Positions 46,221 through 58,516 of a DNA stretch of 64,000 nucleotides are shown piece by piece. The stretch is from Diadema setosum (lineage: Eukaryota; Echinodermata; Echinoidea; Diadematoida; Diadematidae): NCBI RefSeq assembly GCF_964275005.1, contig NC_092697.1, forward strand, positions 18,502,638-18,566,637. Direction: 5' to 3'. The position numbers were made by a program, and so were the translations under genes. The notes under the pieces are model-generated. The model was given only the letters and a program-made list of their open reading frames with translations. It did no database searches and was not told where the DNA came from. Numbering within the stretch: the first letter of the stretch is position 1; each line of letters begins with the position of its first letter.

Positions 46221-48999
46221 GTAGGTCTGCCTTATTCTATCAAAGTCCTCTTATAGTCCTTGATTTAGTGTAACCAGCTGTAATGATGATGTTGTAATTT
46301 AGAATATCATGATGTTGGAAGAAACAAAAGATCATCATAAGTGGAGCTGAGATAGTAATGCTAGATACAGAAGTATCAACAGAAGAAATATCCATGAAGA
46401 TAAGATGTAATATATATTATTTTATGCATGTATTTCCTTGAGGAAAAATAAGCTGTGAAGGACCATTTCTCATGATACAGAGGTGAAGTCTTATTTACAT
46501 TAGCTCAAAATTATTTGATAAATTTACGGAGAATATATTTGTTTGAAATCTTTATTTCATCTTTAGTCTTTTTTATTGTCCTTACCTTTGTGATGCATGT
46601 GTGAAAAAATAATATATATATGCTACAGAAATAGTGCCCTTTCATCTATCATCACCTTTCAAAATGGATTTATATCTCCTTAAGTAACTGCATCAAAAGT
46701 AGAATTTAAAGGACAAGTTCACCGTCATAGACATGTGAGTTGAGTGAATGCAGCAATAGTAGAACACATAGTGAGAGTTTGAGGAAAATCGGACAATCTG
46801 TTCAAAAGTTATGAATTTTTGAAGTTTCTGCTCAGTCACAGCTGGATAAAAAGACTACATTGTACCATAGCATGTGATGTCACATGTATACAACGACATG
46901 AAGAAAGAATAAAGAAAATTCAACATATTTCCATTTTTCTTGCATAACAAAAGAACACTCGACTTCTCTCTTTCAGAAGGCAGGGGGAATAATATTACCC
47001 TTAACATACAGCAGTAACAAGTCAAAGAAATGTGCACTTTATTCAAAAAGTGAAGTTTTGTGAAATTCTCTTTTTATTTCCCTTATATCCTTGTAGGCAT
47101 GTGACATCATACATCATAGTAGTCTTCTCATCCAGCAGTGACTGCGCAGATACTTTAAAAATTCATAACTTTTGAACAGATCATATGATATTATTTTCCT
47201 CAAACTTTCACTGATGTGTTCTACTAATATTGCTGCATTCTCTCAATCCTTATGTCTATGAAGGTGGGCTTGTCCTTGAACCTTGCCTCTCTTGAATAAA
47301 GCAAGTGATACAAAATTAAAAATGTTAGTTATTTAGAGATGACCCAACGTACCCTATCAGTCTAGCTGCTAAAACCTACGGCAAAAATGTTTACATTTGT
47401 TATAATTCTCATCTGTATTTCAAGTATGTCTCATCAATTGGCTAACACTGTCAAGGTACATTTCGTATGTGCACCATAAATGGAACTGTGATGTCTTTTC
47501 AGGTCTGTGAGCACTGTGTCCTTTATTGATGAGCCAGGCGATGGGACAAGGCCTGGTCCTCCTGTTAGACTCGAGCCCACTTACCAGCTTGGTCCTGTTA
47601 AGAAGTTCCCTGTCATGACTGTGAAGAGCATCCTACAAGAGACACTAGAGAACTACTTGTTGGACAAGAAATATGAACCAGAATTGTGCAAAAAGATGAC
47701 CAAGACCATCTCAGATGTACGTAAAACTTTTTAGAAAGAAAACAAACAAACAAACATGATTACGAAGAGTTAATGCTCATGCTTCCTGGTATTGTCAGGA
47801 CATCTACTTCCATGGATTACCACATTCAGATAACAACAGCACTGACATGTATTCCACAAATGATAGTACTCTGAATCAGTTTGAGTTGACTTATTCTGAA
47901 ATGAATTTTAGCAACACCAAGCAAGCGTTGGTGTACAGTAGTATGGTGTACACTGTATACTTGCTAAATTTATTCCAGAATACACCATGGATACTGGTTT
48001 TGGGGGTATGCTGAATGCAGGTAGTAGTCTCTGCTTAGATTATAGTATTTTCCATGGTACCGGTTTTCCTGATGTGGTAGATTGGGTTGTAATTGTATAG
48101 GTGGTAATTTTCCTGATTGGGTATGTTCCATGTGCTGTTTTCCCCTGGTAGTGATTATCCTGGTTGGTAATGGTGGTGATAGTAGTCATCAAGGGTGAAG
48201 CATGATATTGACAGCTGGTGCAGATGGAGCTGCTTAAAAAAGCAAAATGTTCAGAGAAGTACTAACTCAGAAGGAAGGATTTAAAGTATGAAAATGGGGT
48301 TCTGACGCCAGAGAGGTTATGTGAACAATGTTACATCCCAATACGGGAACTTTTTAACCTGCATCTACATAGGTAAGACAGGTACGAAATTTGACTACAA
48401 CTTGGTAACCGGTCATTGTCTGATTTGCAACATCTGCATCTACTTGGTCAAATACTTTGAGACTCAAATGTGTGTATGTCTTGCCTATAACATAAGTATG
48501 CTTATAATAGTAGTTAGTTTGGAGTACGTAGTATATCATATATATCAGGAGATATGAATAGAATACCTGGTCTGAAGATGCATATACCATATCAATCTTT
48601 GTTCCAACTCGAACTGTATGTATCATAAAAGCTATAACTGTGTACTGTATTATAAAATGCACACATGCACACATAGAAATAACATAATTGCTGTAACAGT
48701 CACAGTTAAGCAGTAGTTAATTTTTCCATTTCTCGGGAATATGTGCGAGTACTGAACAAAACAAATAATTTGTATTCATTTCTTTCTTTTGGCAGGATGT
48801 GAAAGCTCAGGTCAAGGATCTCATGTTGCCTCGCTACAAGATTATAGTCCTCGTTCACATCGGTCAGCTGCAAGACCAGGGGTTAAAGGTCAGCAGTCGC
48901 TGTCTGTGGGATGCCTCCAATGACACATCAGCATCGTATGAATTTAGAAACACCAGTCTCTTTGCTGTTGCAATGGTGTATGGTGTGTATTATGAGTAA
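46102..48999 (+). CDS. DYNLT5: DYNLT5 / TCTEX1D1, Tctex1-type dynein light chain (complete, 3 coding exons, 178 aa)
   Basis: A Tctex1-domain protein of the dynein light chain family, whose members act as dimers on dynein motors or in cilia and sperm flagella (family knowledge; the exact role of DYNLT5 is little known). Coding exons 46102-46220, 47503-47716 and 48796-48999 have GT-AG introns and total 537 nt including the TAA stop. Length (178) is close to human DYNLT5 (179). Diagnostic segments: a disordered N-terminus with [19 protein letters not shown], then [68 protein letters not shown] and a C-terminal [14 protein letters not shown], which ends the Tctex1 fold in this family. It is divergent to RIC1. 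DYNLT5 is favoured over TCTEX1D4-type paralogues because of its N-terminal motif and length. Confidence 0.93.
46710..47276. mobile_element. TTAA MITE family copy 3
   Basis: Lies in DYNLT5 intron 1. Left end AGGACAAGTTCACC follows TTAA (46706-46709). The right end GGTGGGCTTGTCCT is followed by TTGA, a one-base decay of TTAA. The arms share AGTAGAACACATAGTGAGAG and its inverse with the other copies. Confidence 0.8.
47503..47716 (+). CDS. DYNLT5: DYNLT5 exon 2
   Basis: A 214-nt exon, acceptor TCTTTTCAG, donor TCAGAT|GTACGT. It encodes [39 protein letters not shown] and [12 protein letters not shown]. This is the start of the Tctex1 domain. Confidence 0.94.
48796..48999 (+). CDS. DYNLT5: DYNLT5 exon 3 with stop
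   Basis: A 204-nt exon, acceptor TTTTGGCAG. It encodes [40 protein letters not shown] and ends VYGVYYE-TAA. It is the most conserved part of the Tctex1 domain. The poly(A) site is not assignable; AATAAA occurs at several downstream points, for example 52673 and 54903. Confidence 0.95.
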   Translation, partial: DVKAQVKDLMLPRYKIIVLVHIGQLQDQGLKVSSRCLWDASNDTSASYEFRNTSLFAVAMVYGVYYE

Positions 49000-49268
49000 T
49001 TACATTTCTATCCTTGTAAGAAATATAAAGATACATACTACTTTGATCTGTTTTGATATCTATGGTATACAGAATTATCCATTGCTGCTGAGAATACCAA
49101 AGTCTTCTTATTTTTTTCATTCTTTATTTTTATTTATTTATTCATTTGATCTCATATGACACCATAGAGGAAAAAGTTTGTGTTTAAATCTTGACACGTT
49201 TGTTATTATGGCGATGCAAGAGTGTTTAGATTACATTTGGTAGCAATAGCATTTGCTATGTCACACTC

Positions 49269-49309
<41 letters not shown>

Positions 49310-49959
49310 GAATGAATCAAAATCACTCCTATTGTAAAATGCATGGGAAGGTAGTCACATTGCTCTGAACCTTCACTTGTTTCATTGATTATACCTGACT
49401 GCTTATCCATGGGCATGTATGCAGAACAAGAATGCATGTCATACATATATATACGTAACAAAAAAGAAGAATGCTCTCATTTTATTTTTCCTGCTGTTAG
49501 TACATCAACGAGCACTCTGAGAGAACAGCAAACGGTTCAGCACTATCCAAGTCGTGCAATGATTCAAGCGGAGATATTAGTTCATGTAATTTGTGTGACA
49601 GATCATAAGAAAATAGTTTACACATTTTTCTGGAAGCAATTTTTTCTTTGAAAAGAGGTTCATCATGCATCAGAGAAAGTGAAGGTGTTGTATAGTTTAG
49701 CGCTCACCATTTGCCAAGCATTTACTATGCATATATATCAGGAATTGTAGACTTAATAGTCAACATTTACCACAAAAGAACCAACCAAATAATCAGTTTG
49801 CTTGCAAGAGTACATTGTGAGCATTCTTCTCCCTAATTATTAAATTTTGTTTAAGGTCTTGGATAGCTACTGTGTATTCCATAACTTGGTAATATTATAC
49901 AAACTTGGAAATAATATACAGGATAGATTCACAGAACATAATTTGATTTAAATTAAGGT

Positions 49960-50343
49960 ATAATAATAATAATGATAATAGCTGGTTTTTATATAGCGCA
50001 TTTCACACACTTCAGGGTTTCAATGCGCTTTACAGACTATTATTACCCCGGTCACTGGATACATTATCAACCAGCACTAACAGTGCTCATTCTCCACTCC
50101 CTGGGGAGCATTCCAGCCAGTCGCAGCCATTTTTACAGGTGCGCACATGCTTATCAACCAACATAAGCTTTCTCATCCTACCGGGTACCCATTTATACTC
50201 CTGGGTGGAGAGCAGCAATGTGGATAAAGTGCCTTGCTGAAGGGCAAACGTGTCGGGCTTGGCATGGGCTCGAACCCACGAACCATACCACGCTCATGTC
50301 GTTCACAGACGAGCGCTCTTATCCACTCAGCCACGACACCTCC
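49960..50343 (-). mobile_element. tRNA-derived SINE
   Basis: The minus-strand head carries RNA polymerase III promoter boxes: an A box TGGCTGAGTGGA (50322-50333) and a B box GGTTCGAGCCC (50266-50276). The body passes through GGGTACCCGGTAGGATGAG and GTAAAGCGCATTGAAACCC to a tail GCGCTATATAAAAACCAGC plus an ATT repeat at 49961-49979. The AGGTAT found at both flanks may be a short target duplication. It is not a functional tRNA gene: the cloverleaf is not intact and a 3' body follows. Confidence 0.85.
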
Positions 50344-53127
50344 ACAGGTATGCAGATTATATTTCTGTTTTATGCACATTGTTGGTCAAAACTATGAACA
50401 CATATGCAGAATCATCTTATCTAATATATAAGCAGATTTTATTATAGAAGAGAATGATTTACTCTCACAGATAAAGTGATAAGTATGCTGTTACATATCT
50501 TATTTATTTCTTCCTCTTTTTGTCATTATGATATATGTTGCGTTTGAACACTACTGTAATCACTACAAGTCTTTGTACAAATTGCAGGGTATGTGTCATG
50601 ATCATAGCTTGTAATAGTTTAGTTTATCAACTGCAATACCTTCAGTATGATATGGTGCAAGTGGCTGTCAGATAATACTGGTATTTTGTAGGTGATTATA
50701 GTAATGCATTTCAATGCACTTTCAAGCATGAAAGAGAATCAACTCTAAACTTGAGTAGAGCAAACATCTTGGAACTTCTGCGCAAGCATAGATAAAGTCA
50801 GCAACTCTTCTACAATTCTTTAGTAGTCACCTCACTCTTGTATAACTCACTGCTTGACTGAAATTCTTGTTGTACATAGTTTAAAGTTGAATATTTGAAT
50901 GGGGTCAGGCTCTTTGTGTATCGTGGCAAAGTGTATCATGGCACGTTTTGATCCACATCATTGGCATCTTAGCATGTACTGTATGGAAGGATAAGAAAGA
51001 GCCAACATGGGTATTGCATTATTCATAGTTCTCATTTTAAGGCTGATATTGCATTGACCTTCACTCACTTCATCAAGTTATATAATCCGACTTGTTCATG
51101 ATACAAGTAAAATTTACCAAATAAGTAAAAATAAACAGCCAGTTCATGTTACATTTCTTTTTATTTTATGAGAAAAATGTTTGAGAAAGTGAGAAAGATG
51201 CAGTTGTCATTGAAGACAAAGTTTTAAAAATGTAGCAAACATACTGCTGTTATATGGAATATTTTGCAGTGCAGAAAATTTGTTGAATTTGCACTCTATT
51301 GAACTAGTGAATGCATAAGAACATAGACATATATTTGGATATCATAGCGTGTGCGCAGGAATTTTATCAGTGAATTCAGAAACAAGTGCATTTCATTGGT
51401 ACTGGATGATTCATCATGACAAATTTTCCTTGTGAACAGTATGTCTGCCCAACTAATATATAGTGAAAACATGGTAATATAGCCTATAAGATGTACCAAA
51501 TATATTAAGAGATACATTGTATGCAGATTCTATGAAATGAAGAAGTATAACTTTTGTGTGAAGTGATTATTGAAGACGGTCATATCTTTTTTGGCTGTCA
51601 TCAAAAAGGGTCTTGTACAACCCAGAAACTGCAGCATTCACATAAATTAATGCTCTGTTTTTTCTTTTTTTCTTTTTTTTCTTTTTTTTTTTTGGGGGGG
51701 GGGAGTGGGGGGTGTTTATGTTCATCTATATATACTTGTATGCATTGTTTCCTTTCTGTTGTACATATTTTGTTTTGAGTGGTGTGTGTATTGTAGGTAG
51801 GATATTGTTGTCTTTATATGACCAGCATTTTCACAGGACAAAAAAGTAATCTCTGTGGTTATGATTATCAAACTACTTGTGAGTAATATGTACTGTAAAA
51901 GTGGATATTTTCACATAAGTAATCTTTCGCGTTTAGCTGGGTGAGATGAATTTCTCATGTTTTCAATTCTGCAGAATCAAAACATTAATCACTGGAATAT
52001 ACATGTATGGCATGCAAAAATATTCGCTACTTTTATTTTCATGCTAGCTTCTGGTTTCACCAAATGTGCGAAAATGTCCGCTTTTTCAGTAATGTACAAT
52101 GTATCTAGCCATAGCTCCATGCCGACAAACTATAAGAGAGATAGTAGCTTTTATATGGTATTCAATCATTTATAAAGCTTTAAGGAGTACAGAAGAAGAG
52201 AATTTTAATAGAGTATGCTTTGATATTTTTTTTTTCTTTTTGGTCAGAAATTTATATCCAATCAGAAAGATCTCTTTGTACATGCATACTTACAGATACA
52301 GTATATTTTTAGGAAACACAGAAATTGTCCAGTTAATAGTATTTTTATACACCATAAACCGAACTTGTATGGATTCAATTTGTGATTCATGGATGATGTC
52401 CATTTTGCCAAGTCAAGAGCAGTATTCACGTCCTGGAACGGCAGATGCCTGACATGCAAGTATATGTTCCGTCCTGATGGTTTCACAAAAGCAAATGACA
52501 GCAAATGTTTCCAGCTTTCATAATGGGTATTTAAATTCTCAGTGGTACATGTACCTCACCCATGTAAGAAAATTTTTCTCCCAGACTGTGATTAATGCAG
52601 CTTATTTAAATATCAAAGGATGTTGACAGTAGTGTATAGCATCTTTTATGTGTGCTGTGTGTTTGATCATGAAATAAAGTATTAATTGTTTGTTTGGGGT
52701 TTTTTTCCATTTTGAGTAGAGTCCATGAAAGTCCATCACATGCAATTAATAGATTCAAGAGATATTGATATTCAGTCATGGGTGTTAAGACTCACTGTTA
52801 AACTTTCATCTCTTCTGTGTTATTAGCATCAGTGATTGTAATAATGTTTTTAGCTCTCATCATGGAGCATTCTTTTTTCTTTTTTTTTTTTAGTGTGTAT
52901 TCAATGCACTTTGAAATTTGGTTAGAAAAGAAGTCAGTTTCAATGCTTTGATTTCTGTGAATTGATGACAATATAAACCAAATTGTCCTGGCAGTGTTAA
53001 GTAGATGATCACTTGCAATGAGGCTTTATGTGCACATCAGGTATTTTGTATACATGTAGAAATCATCCAGTCCACTCTATGCTTAGTATGGTGTAGAGTC
53101 AAGCTCACTCTGGTTTACTTGTTGATT

Positions 53128-54092
53128 TTTATGCCTCCGCCACGAAGTGTCGCCGGAGGCATTATGTTTTCGGGTTGTCCATCCGTCCGTCCGTCAGTAA
53201 TCAATTTTGTGGACAGCGTATCTAAAAAACTGTTAGAGTATCCTAATGAAACTTGGCATGTATATGTATGAGTGGGTGAAGTTGTGTCTATCAACGTTTG
53301 GGTGCACCTGCTCAAGGTCAAAGGTCAAAAAGTCAAAGTCAAATGCTCAAAATTTTACTATTTCCCCTATATCTATGCAATGTCTGAAGGTATTTTCTTG
53401 AAACTTGGTGTATACATGAACTACCAAATAAAGATTCCCCAGAGAGAGCTTTGGGTCATGAGGTCAAAGGTCAAGGGTCAACGGTCAAGTGAAAATGTTA
53501 AAATTTTACTTTTTTCTCCATATCTCACAAATATTTCAAGGTATTTTAATGGAACTTAGTATATGCATGTACTGACTGGCAGTGATCATGAGGGAATTTA
53601 GGGGTCAAAGGTCAAGGTCAACTCATCAAAATGTCATTATTTCTTTCTTATCTATGCAATGCCTGCAGGATTTTTTTCTTGAAACTTAGTGTATACATGT
53701 ATTACCCAATACAGAGTCTCTTGGAAGTTTCTTGCCAAAAGGTCAAAGGTCAAAAAGGTAAAAAATCAAGTGAAAGTGTTAAATTCCCAGGGCAAAATCC
53801 AATTGAATATTCACTTCTTCTTTAAATTATAAAGGGTCAAAAGTTGGGTACAAATCCTCAAATCCCCAAATCCTCGAATACCTGCACTCTTAGACAGTAC
53901 AGCCATTCATCCAAATAAACCTAGTTCAAGGAAAGTAAACACTCAATGCATTTATGACAAACCTGTCATTTTAATATTTTGCCAGTTATGTGAAACTGTC
54001 ATCACACATTGTCAAGACATTGTGCTATAGACCTATTCGGAGAACCATGCATTATGGCGGAGGCATACCAGTCGCCATGGCGGCATTTCTAG
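53128..54092 (+). mobile_element. Helitron/Helentron-like element 3 with AGGTCA direct-repeat array
   Basis: The 5' end is a hairpin: ATGCCTCCG ... CGGAGGCAT around CCACGAAGTGTCGC. The 3' end has GGCGGAGGCATACCA, a hairpin around GTCGCCATGGCGGC, ATTT, then CTAG (54089-54092) followed by TT. The interior is about four diverged units of 140-146 bp, each with GAAACTTGGTGTATACATG-like text and AGGTCA repeats. DR1 sites lie at 53315-53327, 53461-53473, 53602-53614 and 53740-53752. No protein is encoded. A CCGTCCGTCCGTC run follows the 5' hairpin, like the CCGACCGCCC run in elements 1 and 2. Confidence 0.75.
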
Positions 54093-55830
54093 TTCTGAAT
54101 TTATCTCACTGTCTCCACATTCAACTCCTTTACAAATTGCACTGAAATTTCCTCTTGACATCTGTGTTTTTCCAAGCAACTCTGATAAGATGTGGATTTG
54201 TCTATACATACTATGCAACTAATGGTACTTGGTAAAGAGTAGACTAGAGACTCAAATATTTCATGTACAAGCTGTGAAATTTGATGTTTTGTTTTTTTTT
54301 TTCAAAAGTGTGATATTGAGGTAAAGTGTACTACTTTTTAAGTAATGAAGGCTTTCATATTGAATCTGATGTGATTTGTGGCTGATATCAATCGATGCAG
54401 GGATGGAAGATAAAGTATAGGAAAATGTAAAACTACTTTTGCACAATTCAAGCATAGCATCCTTTGTGGCATTTCAAATCCACTAGCATGGGCACATCCT
54501 CCTGTACATATAGCAATTTACAGGGAGGAATGTGTATGCAAATTTTATTGTAGTGATAATAATGTGTGTTCATATTGGAAGAAGTATGACATGTCAAGCT
54601 GCTTAATACAAATACAGTGAAGTAATTCTTCGCTAAGTCCTATATTTTGTGATAATTTCTGAAGGGGGGATGTAACATTGTTGATATCATGTAACAAAAG
54701 CAATATACATGTATCCCCTTACTTAGAACAAAAATGAGTGAACCGTCCATAATGCAGTAAATGTTTTTGACACTTGCAGGACAAGAGGAACTTGGACTGC
54801 CTACTGAGCCACTTTAGTATGCTTGTTGGAAATTTATTGTCTGCATGTAATATTATGACCAAATAATTTGTTCATAATTACTGTAAAGAGCAATACTTTA
54901 TCAATAAAATAACTCTAATCATGTTGAAATATATATTTCTGCATAACGATGTGAAAAAGACTTTGTTCCCACAAACCATTTACGCTTGAATAAATATGTC
55001 CGTCCACCTCTGCCTCTGTCTGCATCTGTGTATTTATTGCAATTAACAGATTTTCAGTGATGGATCGGTTGGATCCAAAGTGTGTGCAGGAGTGAAATGA
55101 ATAGCAAGCCCATCGATGTCTAAATACATGTACATATGACATTTTTCTGTTATGAAACTCTTCAACAGCTTTTCTATAGAAAATCTAAAACATTTAATTT
55201 TCTACAAAGAGGTTTTTTATGATTCTTTTTTTTTCTGTAAATCATCTGTCATTTCTTCTACAGAATGACTTACTAAATTTTTGCAAAAGGCACGGAAAGA
55301 GAAAATGAAAATATGTCCATGTTTCTTTATTAAAATATTTGAGATTGAAGCTGCTGAAAAACAGAAAATAATCAAAATATATGTGATGATTTCAATAAGT
55401 TTTCAAAAATATTTGTTTTGTATCGGGTGCAGTATCATTGAAAAGATTTTATTTTTCTCCATTTGATGACTTTACATTACAAAAATTGAAAATATTGTTT
55501 ATCTGTTTTTCATTTAAACTCGTCACTTATTGTAGAATAATTTGAGGACATATTTTAGAAGATTAGGTTGTAGAACACGGCCAAGTGATGACGTATTACA
55601 ACTGGTTGTAATTCTTAAAGTTACTGAACAAACTCTTCTGTCCACTCTAAGCACTCGATTCAAATAGATACAAAGATAAGATAGAAAAAAAGAAAGAAAG
55701 TGCCTGATTACTTCTTGCACACAAAAACAATAACAGAGACATTTAACCTGTTCCATACTGAATTCTGAATCCCCCATAGACATAATACACAGACCAACAG
55801 GTTCCCATATGATTTGATATGATATAATAT

Positions 55831-55973
55831 CATATCATATCATATCATATCATATCATATCATATCATATCATATCATATCATATCATATCATATCATAT
55901 CATATCATATCATATCATATCATATCATATCATATCATATCATATCATATCATATCATATCATATCATATCAT
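55831..55973. repeat. (CATAT)n pentanucleotide satellite, 143 bp
   Basis: About 28 perfect CATAT units with no interruption, preceded by degenerate GATATGATATAATAT. The purity suggests recent expansion or strong slippage. Confidence 0.97.
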
Positions 55974-56526
55974 GTATTGATTGGATGTTTACAACTAGAT
56001 TTACCAGATACACACTTTATAAGCAGGCTATTAACAATCAAACAGGCATAAGTTTGATACTATATGACATTTTTGTGTAAACAACACATGTCCGACTGAG
56101 ATTTAACAATCTAGCAATGTCAGCGTCACGAGTCCTCTTCACAAGAATAACTTCTGTTTTGGAGTTATCAATGCACGGCGAGCCACAGAAGGGGGGTTTG
56201 TTGGATTTGTAAAAATAAAAATGAAATAAAATAAAATAAAATAAATCAAAGCACCAATATTTTCTGAAGATTCCGTCTTTTCATTTTTCCCTTTTGGGAT
56301 GTTTATGATACATAGTTACATAAAAATGGCTTCTTCTTTGTTTGTTTGTTTGTTTGTTTGTTCTTTTAACCAGAAAGTACACTAACCTGACGATTATAAC
56401 ATGAAGGAGTACAAGAGTGGAGAGAAATATTATCATACGAATTACTAAAAGGAAATGGACCATCAATCTTTCAGTTCTAATTGTAAAGATTCAGGGCACT
56501 GAATTTGAACAGACATACTTTTACAT

Positions 56527-57914
56527 AATTCAATTCAATTCAATTCAATTTATTGAAAACCAAACGAAACATAGTCCCCAAGAAGCACAGCTTGTGAGTG
56601 GGACCTACTGTAATATATATAACATATAAACAGTTATAACATATAAAATCATTTATAACATAACATTCACAACATTTATAACAGTTATAACATTTATAAC
56701 ATTTATAACAGTTATAAAATTTATAACATATATTTATATACAGATGTACAAGAAAAAGAGAAAAAAACTGAAACATTGAACATAACATAATGTAAGTCCC
56801 CCCCCCCCCTCCCCCGATAATGATATTTGAAATGTGCTAGAGCATCAATTGGTCACACACACACACAAATACACACACACACACACACACAGTGATTCGT
56901 CGACACTATACAGAGGAAAACAAATAGGCCTATACTGTAAATAGATCCAAAATACACTTGTAACAGAGCCTGGTAAAAACAAACTTATTTTATCAGTCCC
57001 AATGAAATACACTTCCAAGGGCAGTTTTGTACCTTTTTTAGAAAATAACAAGTGATGACAAGATGTCTGGCACAATAAGCATACCAAGCCTCCTCTGTAG
57101 CAGTATTACATCTTCAAAGAATGATAACTGTATAGCTAATCTATTTCACTCTAGCGAGTAAATATGAAGAGTTTGTTTGCAAAAACCGATAAGTCCATAT
57201 TTGCCAAATGGAGATATTTGCGATTAAAGTTCAAGAAAAATAAAGAAAAAAATAAGAAAATTTTTGCTTCTTTTGACCATATGAATAACTTCAAAATTAT
57301 ACCTTTATATGTAGTGACCAATATATCATTTAAAAGGTATTATTTTGTACTTTTTGACAGAGACCATACTTCAAAATCTTTAAAAATGGACTTATCGGTT
57401 TTTGCAAACAAACCCTTCATATGATTTACATAAAATCCTGAATCTGGTAATCTACTGACCTTAACGTCTGCAGGTAACTAGTTCCAATCTTTAATACATG
57501 TGATTTGGAAGAAATTGAATGCAACATTTGTCCTAACACAAGGTTGATGCAGAAGGTTTCTTTGATGTGTGTTGTAAGTATGTATCTGGGAGTTGCAAGA
57601 AAATAGGTCTTTTAAGAGACATATATGAGCTAAAACTGGAGTTTGAACATGATCGAACATCAAACTACCTAAAGGCACAAGTTCATCAAAGGGTAACAAC
57701 TTCATCTTAAGAAATAATGGCTGACTAGGTTCCCTAAAGCTGGAGCTGGTAACAAACCGAATAACTTTGTTTTGTAATACTTTGAGTTTATAAGTCTTAA
57801 AACTGTTGCCCCATGCAACACTGCAATAGGTAAGGTAAGGGAGAATAATACTGTTATAAAGCATAAGGGCCCCATCTTATAAAGAGCGTGATTGCTTCGA
57901 ATTAATTTCCCCAA
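56527..57914 (-). mobile_element. LINE 3' fragment (non-LTR retrotransposon), decayed
   Basis: Minus-strand 57478-57864 encodes the C-terminal part of a LINE reverse transcriptase: LYNSIILPYLTYCSVAWGNS, then KLKVLQNKVIRFVTSSSFRE, and a terminal CIKDWN before LPADVK, as in jockey/CR1-type ORF2 proteins. A TAG stands where the usual WNSLP serine would be. Further 3', a (TTGAA)n tail at about 56527-56553 after CAATAAA on the minus strand looks like the LINE end. A MITE (57161-57424) and ATAAC-type simple repeats lie between. No endonuclease or intact RT core is present. Whether tail and RT fragment belong to one insertion is inferred. Confidence 0.7.
57161..57424. mobile_element. MITE with AAAAACCGATAAGTCCAT arms
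   Basis: The two ends are inverted copies of about 37 bp: GTTTGCAAAAACCGATAAGT at the left and its inverse at the right, followed by CCAT. Total about 264 bp, AT-rich. It lies inside or next to the LINE fragment, so it may have inserted into it. Confidence 0.75.
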
Positions 57915-57945
57915 TTAATTGCAACTTTATGACTGATTCCTAATA
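57866..57945. mobile_element. Terminus of a GGGCCCCATCTTATAAAGAG repeat
   Basis: The start resembles the GGGCCCCGTCTTACAAAGAG end of a common non-autonomous element, followed by an ATTAATT palindrome. The other terminus was not found. Confidence 0.4.
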
Positions 57946-58219
57946 AAAAAAAAAACCTCACACACACACACACACACAAACAAACAAACAAAACAAAACC
58001 GCTGGATAACAACTGCAAGTTTTTTAACCAAATTAATTGCAAATCCGTCAACAGTGAATAACGGTGCACCTGATTCTATAAGTAATAAATGTCAAGAAAA
58101 TAAATAAGAAATTAATCACAAATTCTAGGTTGCAGAGGAATTTGCCCTTAATCAGACATTTTTAACATCATAATTAAAAATAGAGTATCATTAGAGAGAG
58201 GACATCCTATCACTCTTTT

Positions 58220-58516
58220 CCAGGGGGGTATTCTATGAAGATTTTATGTCAATCCTAAAGTTAAGAGCAACTTGAAATCAAATAGTATATAGTTTTATCA
58301 GATATTTAGTTTTATCAGACTTTCAGAATCTACTTCAAATTGTTGTTAAAATTTACAGAAAATTTTCCTTGTCACTCATTCTATTTTGTATATCGATGGC
58401 TGCATGTAAGACTCTTCAAAACGTTCATTTTAGATGCACACAGTATACCATGATTTTAAGTCGACCTTAAAGTGTAAGATTGACTTTTCAATAGACTCTT
58501 CATGAAACTCTTCCCA
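58220..58516. mobile_element. MITE with CAGGGGGGTATTCTATGAAG end, about 297 bp
   Basis: The left end is mirrored imperfectly at the right (CTCTTCATGAAACTCTTCCCA), and the inner words GTCAATCCTAAAG / CTTTAAGGTCGAC type extend the inverted arms. There is no coding capacity. Confidence 0.6.

Noticed and set aside
50266-50333. tRNA gene
   Set aside because: A and B boxes are present, but the cloverleaf is imperfect and the sequence continues into a SINE body and ATT tail.
54770-54910. Acceptor-like CACTTGCAG followed by a short open stretch and AATAAA
   Set aside because: DYNLT5 already ends with a conserved C-terminus and stop at 48999. No family match was found; at best this is untranslated or alternative sequence.
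56085-56185. Second LINE reverse-transcriptase scrap (minus, SKTEVILVKR)
   Set aside because: It is only faintly like the DKTEVLLI motif, too short, and on the wrong side of the other LINE fragment to be part of it.
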